This document shows positions 24,354 to 33,547 of a stretch of 64,000 bases of DNA, piece by piece. Below the pieces are notes generated by a model. It was not told the origin of the DNA. It did no database searches and was given only the letters and a program-made list of their open reading frames with translations. Origin of the DNA: Sphaerisporangium siamense (GTDB lineage: Bacteria; Actinomycetota; Actinomycetes; Streptosporangiales; Streptosporangiaceae); the NCBI RefSeq assembly GCF_014205275.1, contig NZ_JACHND010000001.1, positions 992,001 to 1,056,000 of the forward strand. Reading direction: 5' to 3'. Positions within the stretch are counted from its first letter, which is position 1. Every line of letters starts with the position of its first letter. The position numbers and the translations under genes are program-made.

Positions 24354-25358
24354 CTAAAAACGGTTGATTTCAGGTCGAATCCGTAAAATGGTGGCGATGA
24401 TGTCGTCGGCGGCGGTGTAGAGGTCTACCTCGCCGGTGAGCAGTTGCCGTGCCAGGGCGTCGAGGCGGTCGCCGTGCAGGTCGGTGAATCTGGACCGGAG
24501 CTGTGCCAGGGCGGCGTTCTCGATCTCTTCGCGGGCTCGGGTCAGGCGGCGGCGGTGGTCCTCGCCGGACTTCTCCAGGTGGGCCGCGTGGTCGTCCAGT
24601 GCGGTCAGGAGATCGTCGGCGCCGTCGCCTCTGGTGGCGACCGTGGGCACCGTCGGAGGGCGCCACGGCCCCTTCGCCAGGCTCGTCATCCTGCGGAGCT
24701 CGCGGATGGTGGCCTGGGCGCCGTCGTGGTCGGCCTTGTTGACCACGAAGACGTCGGCGATCTCCAGGATGCCCGCCTTTGCGGTCTGGACGTCGTCTCC
24801 CATCCCGGGGGCGAGCAGTACCACGGTGGTGTCGGCGAGCCTGGCGATGTCGACCTCGATCTGCCCGACGCCGACCGTCTCCAGCAGGATCACGTCGTAC
24901 CCCGCCGCCGCCAGGACCCGCAGCGCCTGCGGGGCGGCCCAGGCCAGGCCACCCAGACGCCCCCGGCTGGACATGCTGCGGATGAAGACGTCCGGATCGG
25001 TGCCGTGATCGCGCATGCGCACGCGGTCGCCGAGGAGCGCGCCGCCGGTGAACGGGCTGGAGGGGTCGACGGCGAGCACGCCCACCCGGTGGCCGCGCCC
25101 GCGCAACCCCGCGATGAGCATGTTCGTGGTGGTGGACTTCCCCACCCCGGGCGCACCCGTCAAGCCGATCACACGTGCGCGGGACGGCCCGCTCGCGCCG
25201 ACGGCCAACGCGGCCATGACGTGGCGCAGCACCCCGCCCCGGCCGGGGACCGCGGCGGCATCCTCGGCCAGCGAGATCAGCCGCGCCACCGCGCGCGGGC
25301 TGCCCCGCCGCACCGCGTCGGCGAGCTCCTGGACATCCGTGTTCCGCTCGGACGGCAC
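24354..25358 (-). CDS. meaB: MeaB, G-protein chaperone of B12-dependent acyl-CoA mutase
   Basis: A 334-residue SIMIBI-class GTPase: VIGLTGAPGVGKSTTTNML is the P-loop, VLAVDPSSPFTGGALLGDR and LLETVGVGQIEVD are switch regions, FVVNKADHDGA supplies NKxD. MeaB loads and protects adenosylcobalamin in methylmalonyl-CoA-type mutases. The GTG start has a GGGAGG box. It lies 7 kb from the split mutase at 31982-33957 in the opposite orientation and is presumably that enzyme's partner, though a housekeeping mutase elsewhere cannot be excluded. Confidence 0.93.
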   Translation of the reverse strand: MPSERNTDVQELADAVRRGSPRAVARLISLAEDAAAVPGRGGVLRHVMAALAVGASGPSRARVIGLTGAPGVGKSTTTNMLIAGLRGRGHRVGVLAVDPSSPFTGGALLGDRVRMRDHGTDPDVFIRSMSSRGRLGGLAWAAPQALRVLAAAGYDVILLETVGVGQIEVDIARLADTTVVLLAPGMGDDVQTAKAGILEIADVFVVNKADHDGAQATIRELRRMTSLAKGPWRPPTVPTVATRGDGADDLLTALDDHAAHLEKSGEDHRRRLTRAREEIENAALAQLRSRFTDLHGDRLDALARQLLTGEVDLYTAADDIIATILRIRPEINRF

Positions 25359-25377
25359 CGGTGACCTCCCGCGAGCC

Positions 25378-26364
25378 TCAATCGTCCAACAGCTTCATGC
25401 GGTCCGGCGCGTAGCGTTCGCCCATGACGGCGCCGGCCGGGACGGCGCCGGCGGCCGCGGCGATGTCCGCGGCGGTGAGCGTGACCGTGGCCGCCGCCAG
25501 GTTCTCCTCAAGATGGGTGCGCCGGGTCGCCCCTTGGATCGGCACGACGTCCTCGCCCTGGGCGAGCAGCCAGGCCAGCGCGAGCTGGGCCGGTGTGAGC
25601 CCGAGCCGTGCCGCCTGCTCGGTCAGGGCGTCCACGATCGCGAGGTTGTGCCGCAGGTTCGCTTCGGCGAAGCGGGGCTGGGCCACCCGGCGGAAGTCGT
25701 CGCCGTCGAGGTCACCGGCCGAGCGGTACTTGCCGGTGAGGAAGCCGCGGCCCAGCGGCGAGTAGGGCACGATCCCGATTCCCAGCTCGCGGCACAGGTC
25801 GAGCTGGTCGTCCTCGATGTCACGCGACCACAGCGACCATTCGTTCTGCAGCGTGGTGATCGGGTGTACCGCGTGGGCGCGCCGGATCGTCTCCGTGGAC
25901 GCCTCCGACAGCCCGACGCAGCGCACCTTGCCCTCGGCGACGAGTTCGGCGAGGGCGCCGACGGTGTCCTCGATCGGCACCGCCGGATCCACGCGATGTT
26001 GCTGGTACAGGTCGATGTGATCGACGCCGAGGCGTCTCAGCGACGCCTCGCAGGCCGAGCGGACGTAGTCGGGCCGGCCGCAGACGCCGATCGTCTGCCC
26101 GCCGCGCCGCACCACGCCGAACTTGGTGGCGAGCACGACCTGGTCGCGGCGGCCGGCGATCGCCCGGCCGACCAGTTCCTCGTTGGAGCCCGACCCGTAC
26201 GCGTCGGCGGTGTCGAGCAGGGTCACGCCGAGGTCCAGCGCGCGGTGGATGGTGGCGAGGGATTCGGCTTCGTCGTGGGCGCCGTAGTAGTCGCTCATCG
26301 CCATGCATCCCAGACCGAGGGCGCTGACGTCGAGCGGGCCGAGGCGCCGGAGCGGCACTGTCAT
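25378..26364 (-). CDS. Aldo/keto reductase
   Basis: A 328-residue aldo/keto reductase of the AKR11/13-like group: [19 protein letters not shown] (catalytic Asp and Tyr), VVLATKFGV (Lys), [12 protein letters not shown] (His in the QHR position), [10 protein letters not shown] and [14 protein letters not shown]. It would reduce or oxidise a carbonyl/alcohol with NADPH. The ATG at 26364 overlaps the carbon-nitrogen hydrolase stop by four bases (ATGA), so the two are coupled. Its substrate may be the product of the hydrolase branch. Confidence 0.9.
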   Translation of the reverse strand: MTVPLRRLGPLDVSALGLGCMAMSDYYGAHDEAESLATIHRALDLGVTLLDTADAYGSGSNEELVGRAIAGRRDQVVLATKFGVVRRGGQTIGVCGRPDYVRSACEASLRRLGVDHIDLYQQHRVDPAVPIEDTVGALAELVAEGKVRCVGLSEASTETIRRAHAVHPITTLQNEWSLWSRDIEDDQLDLCRELGIGIVPYSPLGRGFLTGKYRSAGDLDGDDFRRVAQPRFAEANLRHNLAIVDALTEQAARLGLTPAQLALAWLLAQGEDVVPIQGATRRTHLEENLAAATVTLTAADIAAAAGAVPAGAVMGERYAPDRMKLLDD

Positions 26365-27251
26365 GTCGAGGCCTTCCCCGTCAGCGTCGTGGCCGGGTCC
26401 GACAGCGGCGCGGTGATCGGTGCGTACAGGTCCGGGCGGCGGTCGCGGAACAGGGTCAGGTAGCGGCGCTGCGCCGACAGCCGCTCGGCCACCAGGGTGG
26501 CGCGGACGCTCTCCTCGCGATCGCTGCCCGAGGCGGCGAGGGTGCTGCCGTCCGGGCCGGCGATCGCGCTGTGCCCGAAGAAGACCTGGCCGTCGTCGGT
26601 GCCGGTCCGGTTGCAGCCGGCGAAGAAGAGCGCGTTCTCCATCGCCCGGGTCGCGCAGCGGGCGATGATGCTGCCTTCGGGCACCCGGCCCGGCTGCACG
26701 GCGGCCGCCCACAGCGACAGGATGATCTCGGCGCCGTCGAGCGCCTGGACGCGGGCCAGTTCGGGGAACCGGACGTCGTAGCAGAGCTGGAGCCCGATCC
26801 GGCCGAGCGCGGTGGGGTAGGTGGCGACGCGGTCGCCGGGCACGTAGTACTCCTTCTCGTCCCGGCAGGCGTGCACCTTGTGCTGCACGCCGACGATCGC
26901 CCCGCTCGGATCGATCAGCACGGCGGCGTTGTACAACAGTTCGGGGATCCGCGGGTGCCGCTGCGAGATCCCGGCCACCACGTGCGCCCCGGACTGCCGG
27001 GCCGCGGCGGCGAGCCGCTCGGTGGTCGGGCCGGGCACCGTCTCGGACGCGGCGTAGAGGCGGCGGGCATAGTCGTCGTCGCGCGCGGACCGCACGTAGC
27101 CGGTGTTGCTCAGCTCGGGGAAGACCACGAGCTCGGCGTGGTGCCGGCCCGCTTCGGCGAGCACCAGCTCGGCCATCCGCTCGGCGTTGCGTTCCGGCGC
27201 GAGCATCTCGCTGCTGAACTGCACGAGCGAGACCTGTACGTTCTCCTTCAC
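26361..27251 (-). CDS. Carbon-nitrogen hydrolase (nitrilase superfamily)
   Basis: A 296-residue nitrilase-superfamily enzyme with a complete Glu-Lys-Cys triad: [11 protein letters not shown] (Glu), VGVQHKVHA (Lys) and [11 protein letters not shown] (Cys). The surrounding sequence resembles amidase/N-carbamoyl hydrolase branches more than true nitrilases. It hydrolyses a C-N bond to acid and ammonia. The GTG start follows GGAGAAGGGGG. It is transcribed divergently from the amidase gene at 27325, suggesting that nitrogen-bearing substrates are stripped of nitrogen by two different enzymes. Confidence 0.9.
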   Translation of the reverse strand: MKENVQVSLVQFSSEMLAPERNAERMAELVLAEAGRHHAELVVFPELSNTGYVRSARDDDYARRLYAASETVPGPTTERLAAAARQSGAHVVAGISQRHPRIPELLYNAAVLIDPSGAIVGVQHKVHACRDEKEYYVPGDRVATYPTALGRIGLQLCYDVRFPELARVQALDGAEIILSLWAAAVQPGRVPEGSIIARCATRAMENALFFAGCNRTGTDDGQVFFGHSAIAGPDGSTLAASGSDREESVRATLVAERLSAQRRYLTLFRDRRPDLYAPITAPLSDPATTLTGKAST

Positions 27252-27324
27252 GGCACCCCCTTCTCCGGCAAACCATATCGCGATACTTTCGTTTCATCTA
27301 GTGGTCTACCTAGAGGAGGCGCCG
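27252..27324. promoter_or_regulatory. Divergent promoter region with TATCGCGATA palindrome
   Basis: The palindrome TATCGCGATA (27276-27285) sits between the divergent hydrolase and amidase genes. The sequence CCATATCGCGATAC (27273-27286) resembles CCATATCGTGAAAC at the importer promoter (35186-35199). Half-sites TATCG and TTTCG fit the proposed IclR-regulon motif, though the five-base spacing found elsewhere is not kept here. Confidence 0.45.
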
Positions 27325-28725
27325 ATGCGGCAAGACGAGGTGGTGCGTGCCTCGGCCGGTGATCTGGTCGCGGCATATCGCGGCGGCCGGGTGAGCCCCG
27401 TCGAGGTGACGCGGGCCGTGCTCGAACGCATCAGGCGCGACAACCCGGAGCTGCGCGCCTACTGCCTGGTGGACGAGGACGGCGCCCTCGTCCAGGCCGA
27501 GGCGTCCCACCGGCGGTGGCGGCGTGGCCAGGCTCTCGGCCCGCTGGACGGGGTGCCGACATCGATCAAGGACCTGTTCCTCACCGCCGGCTGGCCGACC
27601 CGGCGCGGCTCACGGCGCGTCGACGCCGACCAGCCGTGGACGGTGGACAGCCCGGTCGCGGCGCGGTTGCGCGAGGCGGGTGCCGTGCTGCTGGGCAAGA
27701 CCACCACCCCGGAGTTCGGGTGGAAGGCGGTCACCGACAACCCCATCGACGGGGTGACCAGGAACCCGATCGATCCCAGTTTGACCGCGGGGGGATCCAG
27801 CGGCGGCAGCGGCGCCGCCCTCGCCGCCGGGATGGGGGCGCTCTCGGTGGCGACCGACGCGGCCGGCTCGACCCGCATCCCGGCCGCGTTCTGCGGGGTC
27901 GTCGGCCTCAAGCCGACCTACGGCCGCATCCCCCTTTACCCGGGCAGCGACCTCGGGTGGCTCGGGTGCGCCGGGCCGATGGCGCGGACGGTCGGCGACG
28001 TCGCGGCCCTTCTCGACGTGCTGGCCGCCCCGGACGACCGCGACCCGAACGCGATGCCGGCGCCCACCGGCTCGTACCGCGCCGGGATGCGCCGGCCGGT
28101 GCGCGGGCTGCGCGCCGCCTACTCCCCCACGCTGGGGTACGCGCGGGTCGACCCCGAGGTCGCGAAGGTGGTCGAGGCCGCGGTGGCGGCCCTGGACGAT
28201 GCCGGCGTCGTGGTCCAGGCGGTCGATCCGCCGTTCTCCGACCCGCTGGACGTGTTCACCGTGCTGTGGTCGACCGGCATGGCGCCGCTGCTGCATTCGC
28301 AACTGGGCGGTTCACCAGACGGTATCGATCAAGGCTTGGCGGAGCTGATCGAGCAGGGCTCCCGTTACTCGGTCACCGACTATCTCGCCGCGCGCCGGGC
28401 CGCGCTCGGCATCGGTACCGCGATGGGCGCGTTCCACCGCGACTACGACGTGCTGCTCACCCCGACGGTGCCGATCGAGCCGTTCGCGGCCGGTCACGAC
28501 GTACCACCAGGCAGCGATGCGCGCAGTTGGCTGGAGTGGACGCCCTTCACCTTGCCGTTCAGCCTGTCCCAGCAACCGGCGCTCAGCGTCCCGGCCGGCA
28601 TGACGTCCCGTGGCCTGCCGGTGGGGTTGCAGATCGTCGCGGCCCGGCACGCCGAGGACCTGGTGCTGGCCGTCGGCGCCGCAGTCGAGGAGGCGCTCGG
28701 GTCCACGGTGGGCCCGACCAGATGA
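27325..28725 (+). CDS. Amidase (amidase-signature family)
   Basis: A 466-residue amidase with the Ser-cisSer-Lys triad: PTSIKDLF (Lys), TAGGSSGGSGAALAAGMG (cis-Ser) and DAAGSTRIPAAFCG (nucleophile Ser; the usual GGS reads AGS). It hydrolyses an amide, possibly a cyclic amide or carbamoyl group, to acid plus amine or ammonia. The ATG at 27325 has GAGGAGG at seven bases. It begins the plus-strand operon that continues with acyl-CoA synthetase, thiolase and mutase, so the acid it frees is probably activated next. Confidence 0.92.
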   Translation: MRQDEVVRASAGDLVAAYRGGRVSPVEVTRAVLERIRRDNPELRAYCLVDEDGALVQAEASHRRWRRGQALGPLDGVPTSIKDLFLTAGWPTRRGSRRVDADQPWTVDSPVAARLREAGAVLLGKTTTPEFGWKAVTDNPIDGVTRNPIDPSLTAGGSSGGSGAALAAGMGALSVATDAAGSTRIPAAFCGVVGLKPTYGRIPLYPGSDLGWLGCAGPMARTVGDVAALLDVLAAPDDRDPNAMPAPTGSYRAGMRRPVRGLRAAYSPTLGYARVDPEVAKVVEAAVAALDDAGVVVQAVDPPFSDPLDVFTVLWSTGMAPLLHSQLGGSPDGIDQGLAELIEQGSRYSVTDYLAARRAALGIGTAMGAFHRDYDVLLTPTVPIEPFAAGHDVPPGSDARSWLEWTPFTLPFSLSQQPALSVPAGMTSRGLPVGLQIVAARHAEDLVLAVGAAVEEALGSTVGPTR

Positions 28726-28748
28726 TTGTGCCCGAGGCGGCTTCGAAG

Positions 28749-28763
28749 TATCGTGGCGCGAAA
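28749..28763. promoter_or_regulatory. TATCG-N5-CGAAA operator candidate before acyl-CoA synthetase
   Basis: TATCG (28749-28753), five bases, CGAAA (28759-28763), in the 53-bp gap between amidase and acyl-CoA synthetase. The same spaced motif occurs at 31955-31969, and close variants at 35189-35203 and 40929-40943. Confidence 0.5.
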
Positions 28764-28778
28764 CGGTCAAACTGCACA

Positions 28779-30347
28779 ATGAAACGAGGGACTGTTCTGG
28801 ACATCGCGTACCTACTGCGCAGAGCCGCCCGGATGTACCAGGACGTGCTCGCGGTCGACGACGGCCGGACCGCCCGCACCCACGCGCAGCTGATCCGGCG
28901 AGGCGAACGCCTGGCGAACGGGCTGGACCGCTTGGGCGTCCCGCCCGGCGCGGCGGTCGGCATCCTGTCCGGGAACCGCACGGAATACGTGGAGGCGGAC
29001 GTCGCCCTGGCTCTCGGGCGGCGGGTGCGTGTCGCGCTCAACGCGCGGCTGCACCTGGACGACTTCCGCTACATGACCGCGGACGCGGGCCTGGCCGCGC
29101 TGTTCTACTCGGCGGAGTTCGAGGAGCACGCCGCGACGCTGGCCGACGAGCTGGGTGTGCTGCCCATCGCCTTCGACGCCGCCGCCGACGGACCGAGCCA
29201 GGGACACACCATCGAGTCCCTGGTCGCGGACGCGCCGGCCGCCGCCCGGGTCCGCGACACCGACCCCGAGGGCATCGCCTGGATCTCCTACACCTCCGGC
29301 ACGACGGGCCGCCCCAAGGGGGTCATGCTCTCCCACCAGGCGATCCGGGAGGTCGCCCTCAACCTGCTCCTCGAACTCGGCCCGGTCGTCCCGGGCGAGC
29401 AGATCGTGCTCACCCAACCCATCTCCCACGGCGCCGGATACTTCGTGCTGCCGTACCTGATGTCCGGCGCGGGCGTCCATGTCATGCGGCAGTTCGATCC
29501 CGAACAGGTGTGGCGGCTCTCGCGGAACCCGGCCATGCGCACGCTGAAAGCCGTGCCGGCCATGCTGGAGGCCATTCTGGCCGCCGAGCCGTCCGCCGGA
29601 CGCGCCGCCGACTGGGGTTTCGAGTCCATCGTGTACGGCGCGTCCGGCATCGCCCCGGCGCTGCTGAACCTCGCGGTGGAGCGCTTCGGCGCCACACTCG
29701 TGCAGGACTACGGCCAGTCCGAGGCGCCGGTCACCATCACGTGCCTGCAGAAGCGCGACCACCTCGATCCGTCGGCGCGGCTGTCGGCCGGCCGGCCCTG
29801 GCGCAGCGTCGCGGTGGAGATCCGCGACGGCGACGGGGCACCGCTGGGCCCCGGCGAACTGGGCGAGGTCTACGTGCAGGGCAAGCATCTGATGCACGGC
29901 TATCACGGCAAGCCGGCCGAGACCGGCGAGGTGCTGCGCGACGGCTGGCTGCGCACCAAGGACCTCGCGATCACCGACGAACGCGGCTTCGTGTTCCTGC
30001 GCGGGCGCCGCGACGAAATGATCAACACAGGAGGGTTCAACGTGGCGCCGCGTGAGGTCGAGGACGTCCTGGCGACCTTCAGGAACGTGGAGGAGGTCGT
30101 GGTGCTGGGCATGCCGGACGAGCGCTGGGGGGACGCGGTGACCGCGGTGGTGCGCCCCTCCGCGGGCGCCCAGCTCGACGTCGAAGAGCTGCTGGCGTTC
30201 GCCCGGCCGCGCCTGGGCATCCGCGTGCCCCGACGCGTGGCCGTCTGGTCGCGGATTCCCCGCAACGCCTACGGCAAGGTGGACCGCAACGCCATCCGCG
30301 CGGCCCTGGACGGGTCCGGCCAGTCGGCGGAGTCGGTCCATGGCTGA
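28779..30347 (+). CDS. Acyl-CoA synthetase (AMP-forming)
   Basis: A 522-residue adenylate-forming ligase: ISYTSGTTGRPKGVMLSH (P-loop), VYGASGIAP and VQDYGQSEAP (adenine and acyl pocket), DGWLRTKDLA (ribose Asp), FLRGRRDEMINTGGFNV (hinge) and the C-terminal RNAYGKVDRNA with the catalytic Lys. It activates a carboxylic acid as its CoA ester with ATP. The ATG at 28779 has no good ribosome site; GAGGG lies just before an in-frame CTG at 28797, which could be the true start. Coding overlaps the thiolase gene by eight bases. Confidence 0.92.
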   Translation: MKRGTVLDIAYLLRRAARMYQDVLAVDDGRTARTHAQLIRRGERLANGLDRLGVPPGAAVGILSGNRTEYVEADVALALGRRVRVALNARLHLDDFRYMTADAGLAALFYSAEFEEHAATLADELGVLPIAFDAAADGPSQGHTIESLVADAPAAARVRDTDPEGIAWISYTSGTTGRPKGVMLSHQAIREVALNLLLELGPVVPGEQIVLTQPISHGAGYFVLPYLMSGAGVHVMRQFDPEQVWRLSRNPAMRTLKAVPAMLEAILAAEPSAGRAADWGFESIVYGASGIAPALLNLAVERFGATLVQDYGQSEAPVTITCLQKRDHLDPSARLSAGRPWRSVAVEIRDGDGAPLGPGELGEVYVQGKHLMHGYHGKPAETGEVLRDGWLRTKDLAITDERGFVFLRGRRDEMINTGGFNVAPREVEDVLATFRNVEEVVVLGMPDERWGDAVTAVVRPSAGAQLDVEELLAFARPRLGIRVPRRVAVWSRIPRNAYGKVDRNAIRAALDGSGQSAESVHG

Positions 30348-31518
30348 GGACGTGATGGTCGCCGGCGTGGGCATGCACCCGTTCGGCCGGTATCTCGACA
30401 GCTCCCTCAAGGACCTGGTCCGGGTGGCCGGGTTGCGCGCGCTGCTCGACGCCGGCATCGGGCCGAAGGACGTGCAGATGGTGTACTCCTCCAACGCGAT
30501 GGCCGGCATGCTGCAGGGCCAGGAGATGGTGCGCGGGCAGACGGTGCTGCGCGAGATCGGGATCGAGGGCGTGCCGGTCGTCAACGTCGAGAACGCCTGC
30601 GCGGGCGGCTCGACCGCGTTCGCCCAGGCCGTCATGGCGATCCGGTCCGGCGCGGCCGACGTCGTGCTGGCGATCGGCTTCGAGAAGATGTTCGTCGCCG
30701 ACCGTTCCCGGACGCTGGACGCGCTGGAGTCGGCCGCCGACCTCGACGTCGTCGCCGGTCTCGGCATCCAGTTCACCGCCGTGTACGGGCTGCGGCTGCG
30801 GCTGCGGCTGGCCGACGGGTCGATCACCCGGCGGGACCTGGCCGAGGTCTCGGTGAAGAGCCACGCGAACGGCGCCCGTAACCCGTACGCCCAGCACCAG
30901 GTGACGGTCACCGCGGAACAGGTGCTGGAGTCGCGGTGCATCGCCGATCCGCTCACCTTGCTGATGTGCAGTTCGATCTGCGACGGCGCGGCGGCCGTGG
31001 TGCTGGCACGCGGCGGGGTACTGCCGCGGTCCGAGCGCCCGGCGGTGCGCGTCCTGGCCTCGGCCTCGGGGTCCGGCTTCACCCTGGACCCGGCCGGCGG
31101 CCCGTCGGGCGCGGACCTCTGCGCGCGACGCGCCTACGAACAGGCGGGGATCGGGCCTGGCGACGTCGATGTCGCCGAGGTTCACGACGCCATGGCGCCG
31201 GCCGAACTGCTCTACGCGGAGGCGTTGGGCTTCTGCCCCCCCGGTGAGGGAGGCCGGTTCTTCCGCAGCGGCGCGACCGCCCTGGACGGCAGCCTGCCGA
31301 TCAATCCCAGCGGCGGGCTGGCCTCGCGCGGGCATCCGGTCGGGGCCACCGGGCTGGCGCAGCTCGCCGAGCTGACCTGGCAGTTGCGCGGCGAGGCCGG
31401 CGACCGGCAGGTTCGGCGTCCGCGCATCGCGCTGGCGCAGAACAGCGGCGGCTGGCTGGAAGGAGAGTCGGCCGCGGTCAACGTACACCTTCTGGAACGG
31501 ATGCGACCATGGACCTAG
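30340..31518 (+). CDS. Thiolase-family protein, SCP2/lipid-transfer type
   Basis: A 392-residue thiolase-like protein of the non-decarboxylating SCP2 branch: VVNVENACAGGSTAF with the nucleophilic Cys, VAEVHDAMAPAELL and INPSGGLASRGHPVGATGLAQ with the two His positions. The final CxG Cys of ordinary thiolases is absent (IALAQNSGGWLEG). It is followed, with overlap, by a DUF35 protein; such pairs act as acyl-transferases or, in steroid degradation (Ltp2-ChsH2), as retro-aldolases. Presence of the Cys favours thiolase-type cleavage, but aldolase activity is possible. Confidence 0.88.
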   Translation: MAEDVMVAGVGMHPFGRYLDSSLKDLVRVAGLRALLDAGIGPKDVQMVYSSNAMAGMLQGQEMVRGQTVLREIGIEGVPVVNVENACAGGSTAFAQAVMAIRSGAADVVLAIGFEKMFVADRSRTLDALESAADLDVVAGLGIQFTAVYGLRLRLRLADGSITRRDLAEVSVKSHANGARNPYAQHQVTVTAEQVLESRCIADPLTLLMCSSICDGAAAVVLARGGVLPRSERPAVRVLASASGSGFTLDPAGGPSGADLCARRAYEQAGIGPGDVDVAEVHDAMAPAELLYAEALGFCPPGEGGRFFRSGATALDGSLPINPSGGLASRGHPVGATGLAQLAELTWQLRGEAGDRQVRRPRIALAQNSGGWLEGESAAVNVHLLERMRPWT

Positions 31519-31946
31519 CGGCAGCACTCGACCGCGCCCCGACCGGCGAGCGCCCGCGATTCGATGTCGCGGCCGGCGCGCTGGTCGGGGGGCGCTGCGC
31601 GGACTGCGGGACCACGGCGTGGCCGGCCCGCGCGGTGTGCCATCGCTGCGGTGGCGCGGACGTGCGGCTCGGCGCCTTCGCCCGCAGCGGCACGCTGGTG
31701 AGCTGCACTCGCGTCATGGTGCCGCGCCCCGGGCTGGAGACGCCGTACGTGCTCGGCCAGGTGCGACTCGACGACGGGCCGGTGGTGTTCGGTCAGATCC
31801 TCGGGCTGGACGATTCGGAGGCGGTGCCCTGCCCGGTCACCGTGCGGGTGAGCGCGGCCCGGTACTGGTTCACCCCCGATTCCGAGCCGGGCCGGCCGGA
31901 GGATGACGCGGGCTTGCACGCGCCGACCGACGAGCGGCAGACTTGA
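31509..31946 (+). CDS. DUF35 zinc-ribbon/OB-fold partner protein
   Basis: A 145-residue protein with an N-terminal rubredoxin-like zinc ribbon (GGRCADCGTTAWPARAVCHRCG; two CxxC pairs) and an OB-fold (SGTLVSCTRVMVP, TPYVLGQVRLDDGPVVFGQI). DUF35 proteins bind SCP2-type thiolases and shape their active site. The gene overlaps the thiolase by ten bases, so the two are almost surely a complex. The C-terminal 25 residues are acidic and probably disordered. Confidence 0.9.
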   Translation: MDLAAALDRAPTGERPRFDVAAGALVGGRCADCGTTAWPARAVCHRCGGADVRLGAFARSGTLVSCTRVMVPRPGLETPYVLGQVRLDDGPVVFGQILGLDDSEAVPCPVTVRVSAARYWFTPDSEPGRPEDDAGLHAPTDERQT

Positions 31947-31954
31947 AACGTGGG

Positions 31955-31969
31955 TATCGGCTAACGAAA
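31955..31969. promoter_or_regulatory. TATCG-N5-CGAAA operator candidate before the mutase
   Basis: TATCG (31955-31959), five bases, CGAAA (31965-31969), in the short gap between the DUF35 and mutase genes. An exact match in the half-sites and spacing to 28749-28763. It suggests an internal regulated promoter for the mutase genes. Confidence 0.5.
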
Positions 31970-31981
31970 TGGGCGGCTGAC

Positions 31982-33547
31982 ATGGACGACGGCAAGGCCG
32001 GCCTCGGCGAGGTGCCGACCCGGGCCAACGATGGCGAGGTGCCGATCCGGCGCAGATACGGCGGCGGCGGCTCGGCCGCGCTGGAACAGTGGGCCGGCCG
32101 GCTCGCCACGTCCCCCGGGCCGTACCGTCCCCGGTTCATGGTCTACTCCGGGCTCGGCACCCCGGACATGACCGCCCGGCGGCTGGCGATCCTTCAGGAC
32201 CTGGGAGCCGAATCGTTCCTGCTGGCCGCGGACCTGCCCTCCCAGCTGGGCTTCGATCCCGACCATGAGCTGGCGCACGCCCAGGTCGGTCGCGCCGGGG
32301 TCTCCTGCACGACGCTGGCGGACTTCGCCGAGATCTGCTCCGAGCTGGACCTCACCCGCGTGGACAGCGTCGGGCTGCTGGCCAACTCGATCGGGCACAT
32401 CGGGCTCGGCATGGTGCACTGCGTGCTGACCGACGCCGGGGCCGACCAGGTGCGCCTGGTGATGCAGAACGACCCGCTCAAGGAGTTCACCGCGCGCGGC
32501 ACGGAGATCTTCACGCCCGAGCAGGCGGTGCGCATCGCCTGCGACTGCGTCGCCTTCGCCATCGACAACCGGTTGCCCGGCGCGGCGCTGACCGTGTGCT
32601 CGAACCACCTCGACGTCGCCGGCGCCGGGCCGGTCGTCGCGACCGCGATGGCCTTCGCCAACGCCCAGGTCTACCTGGACGAGCTGGTCGGCCGCGGCTA
32701 CGCGGTGCGCGACGCGCTCCCCCACATGATGTTCTTCCTCAACGAGCGAAGCGACCTCTACGTCTCCGCGGCGCTGTTCCGCACCGCCCGGACGGTGTGG
32801 GCCGAGCTGGTCGAACAGCGCTACGGCCTGCCGGTCGGCGAGCAGCCGGCGATGACCTTGATGGGCTACGCGCACGGGCTGGAGTCGGCGGACGAACCGC
32901 TGGTCAACGTCCCGCGGATAACCCTGGCCGTGCTCGGTTCGATGCTCGGCGGCGTCGACTACCTGTGCGCCAGCGCCTACGACGAGGCGCTGCGCATCCC
33001 GTCCGTCGACGCGGCGGCGTTGGCGCTGCGCACCATGGAGGTGGTGGCCTACGAGCACGGCGCGATGGCCAGCGTGGACCCGCTCGCGGGCAGCCACAAG
33101 CTCGCCGAGCTGGACGAGCACGTCGCGGCGGGCATCAGGGCCGAACTGGAGCGCATCGACGAGCACGGCGGCGGCCTGGCGGCGTTGCACGACGGCTACA
33201 TCAGCGCCCGCATCGACGAACTGCGCGGCGCCCGGCAACGTCAGCTGGCCGAGGGCGAGCGGGCGATGGTGGGCGCCAACCTGCTGCGCAGCCCGCACGG
33301 CCCGAAGCTGTTCAGCGGCAACAGCACCGGGGAGGTCGGCTTCGCCCAGGTCGAGAGGACCGCCAGGGACCGGGTGGCCGCGCACCGCCGCGACCGCGAC
33401 GACCATGTGGTCCGCTCGGCGTTGGACGGGGTGCGGGCCGCGGCCGCCACCACCGGCAACCTGGTCCCGCCGACCATCGCGGCGTTGCGGGCGGGGGCCA
33501 CCTCGCAAGAGATCATCGAGGCCACCAGCCGGGGGTTCGCCCAGTGA
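31982..33547 (+). CDS. B12-dependent acyl-CoA mutase, large (substrate-binding) subunit
   Basis: A 521-residue mutase barrel, without a B12 domain. VYSGLGTPDMTARRL aligns with the YAGFGT strand of methylmalonyl-CoA mutase (Tyr about residue 55), MQNDPLKEFTARGTEIF keeps the substrate-carboxylate Arg, and CSNHLDVAGAG keeps the catalytic His region. The usual AFDLPTQ reads LAADLPSQLGFDPDH, replacing Phe with Ala. Tyr and Arg together favour a dicarboxylyl-CoA such as methyl- or ethylmalonyl-CoA, unlike isobutyryl-CoA mutases. I chose ATG 31982: codons upstream from a TTG at 31943 have noncoding-like third positions. The product is divergent from housekeeping mutases. Confidence 0.85.
   Translation: MDDGKAGLGEVPTRANDGEVPIRRRYGGGGSAALEQWAGRLATSPGPYRPRFMVYSGLGTPDMTARRLAILQDLGAESFLLAADLPSQLGFDPDHELAHAQVGRAGVSCTTLADFAEICSELDLTRVDSVGLLANSIGHIGLGMVHCVLTDAGADQVRLVMQNDPLKEFTARGTEIFTPEQAVRIACDCVAFAIDNRLPGAALTVCSNHLDVAGAGPVVATAMAFANAQVYLDELVGRGYAVRDALPHMMFFLNERSDLYVSAALFRTARTVWAELVEQRYGLPVGEQPAMTLMGYAHGLESADEPLVNVPRITLAVLGSMLGGVDYLCASAYDEALRIPSVDAAALALRTMEVVAYEHGAMASVDPLAGSHKLAELDEHVAAGIRAELERIDEHGGGLAALHDGYISARIDELRGARQRQLAEGERAMVGANLLRSPHGPKLFSGNSTGEVGFAQVERTARDRVAAHRRDRDDHVVRSALDGVRAAAATTGNLVPPTIAALRAGATSQEIIEATSRGFAQ

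Noticed and set aside
27252-27324. Full TATCG-N5-CGAAA site between hydrolase and amidase
   Set aside because: Half-sites are present but the five-base spacing is not, so I list it only as a related palindrome.
31943-31981. TTG start for the mutase large subunit overlapping the DUF35 stop
   Set aside because: The 13 codons have low-GC third positions and contain the operator-like motif; ATG 31982 fits better.
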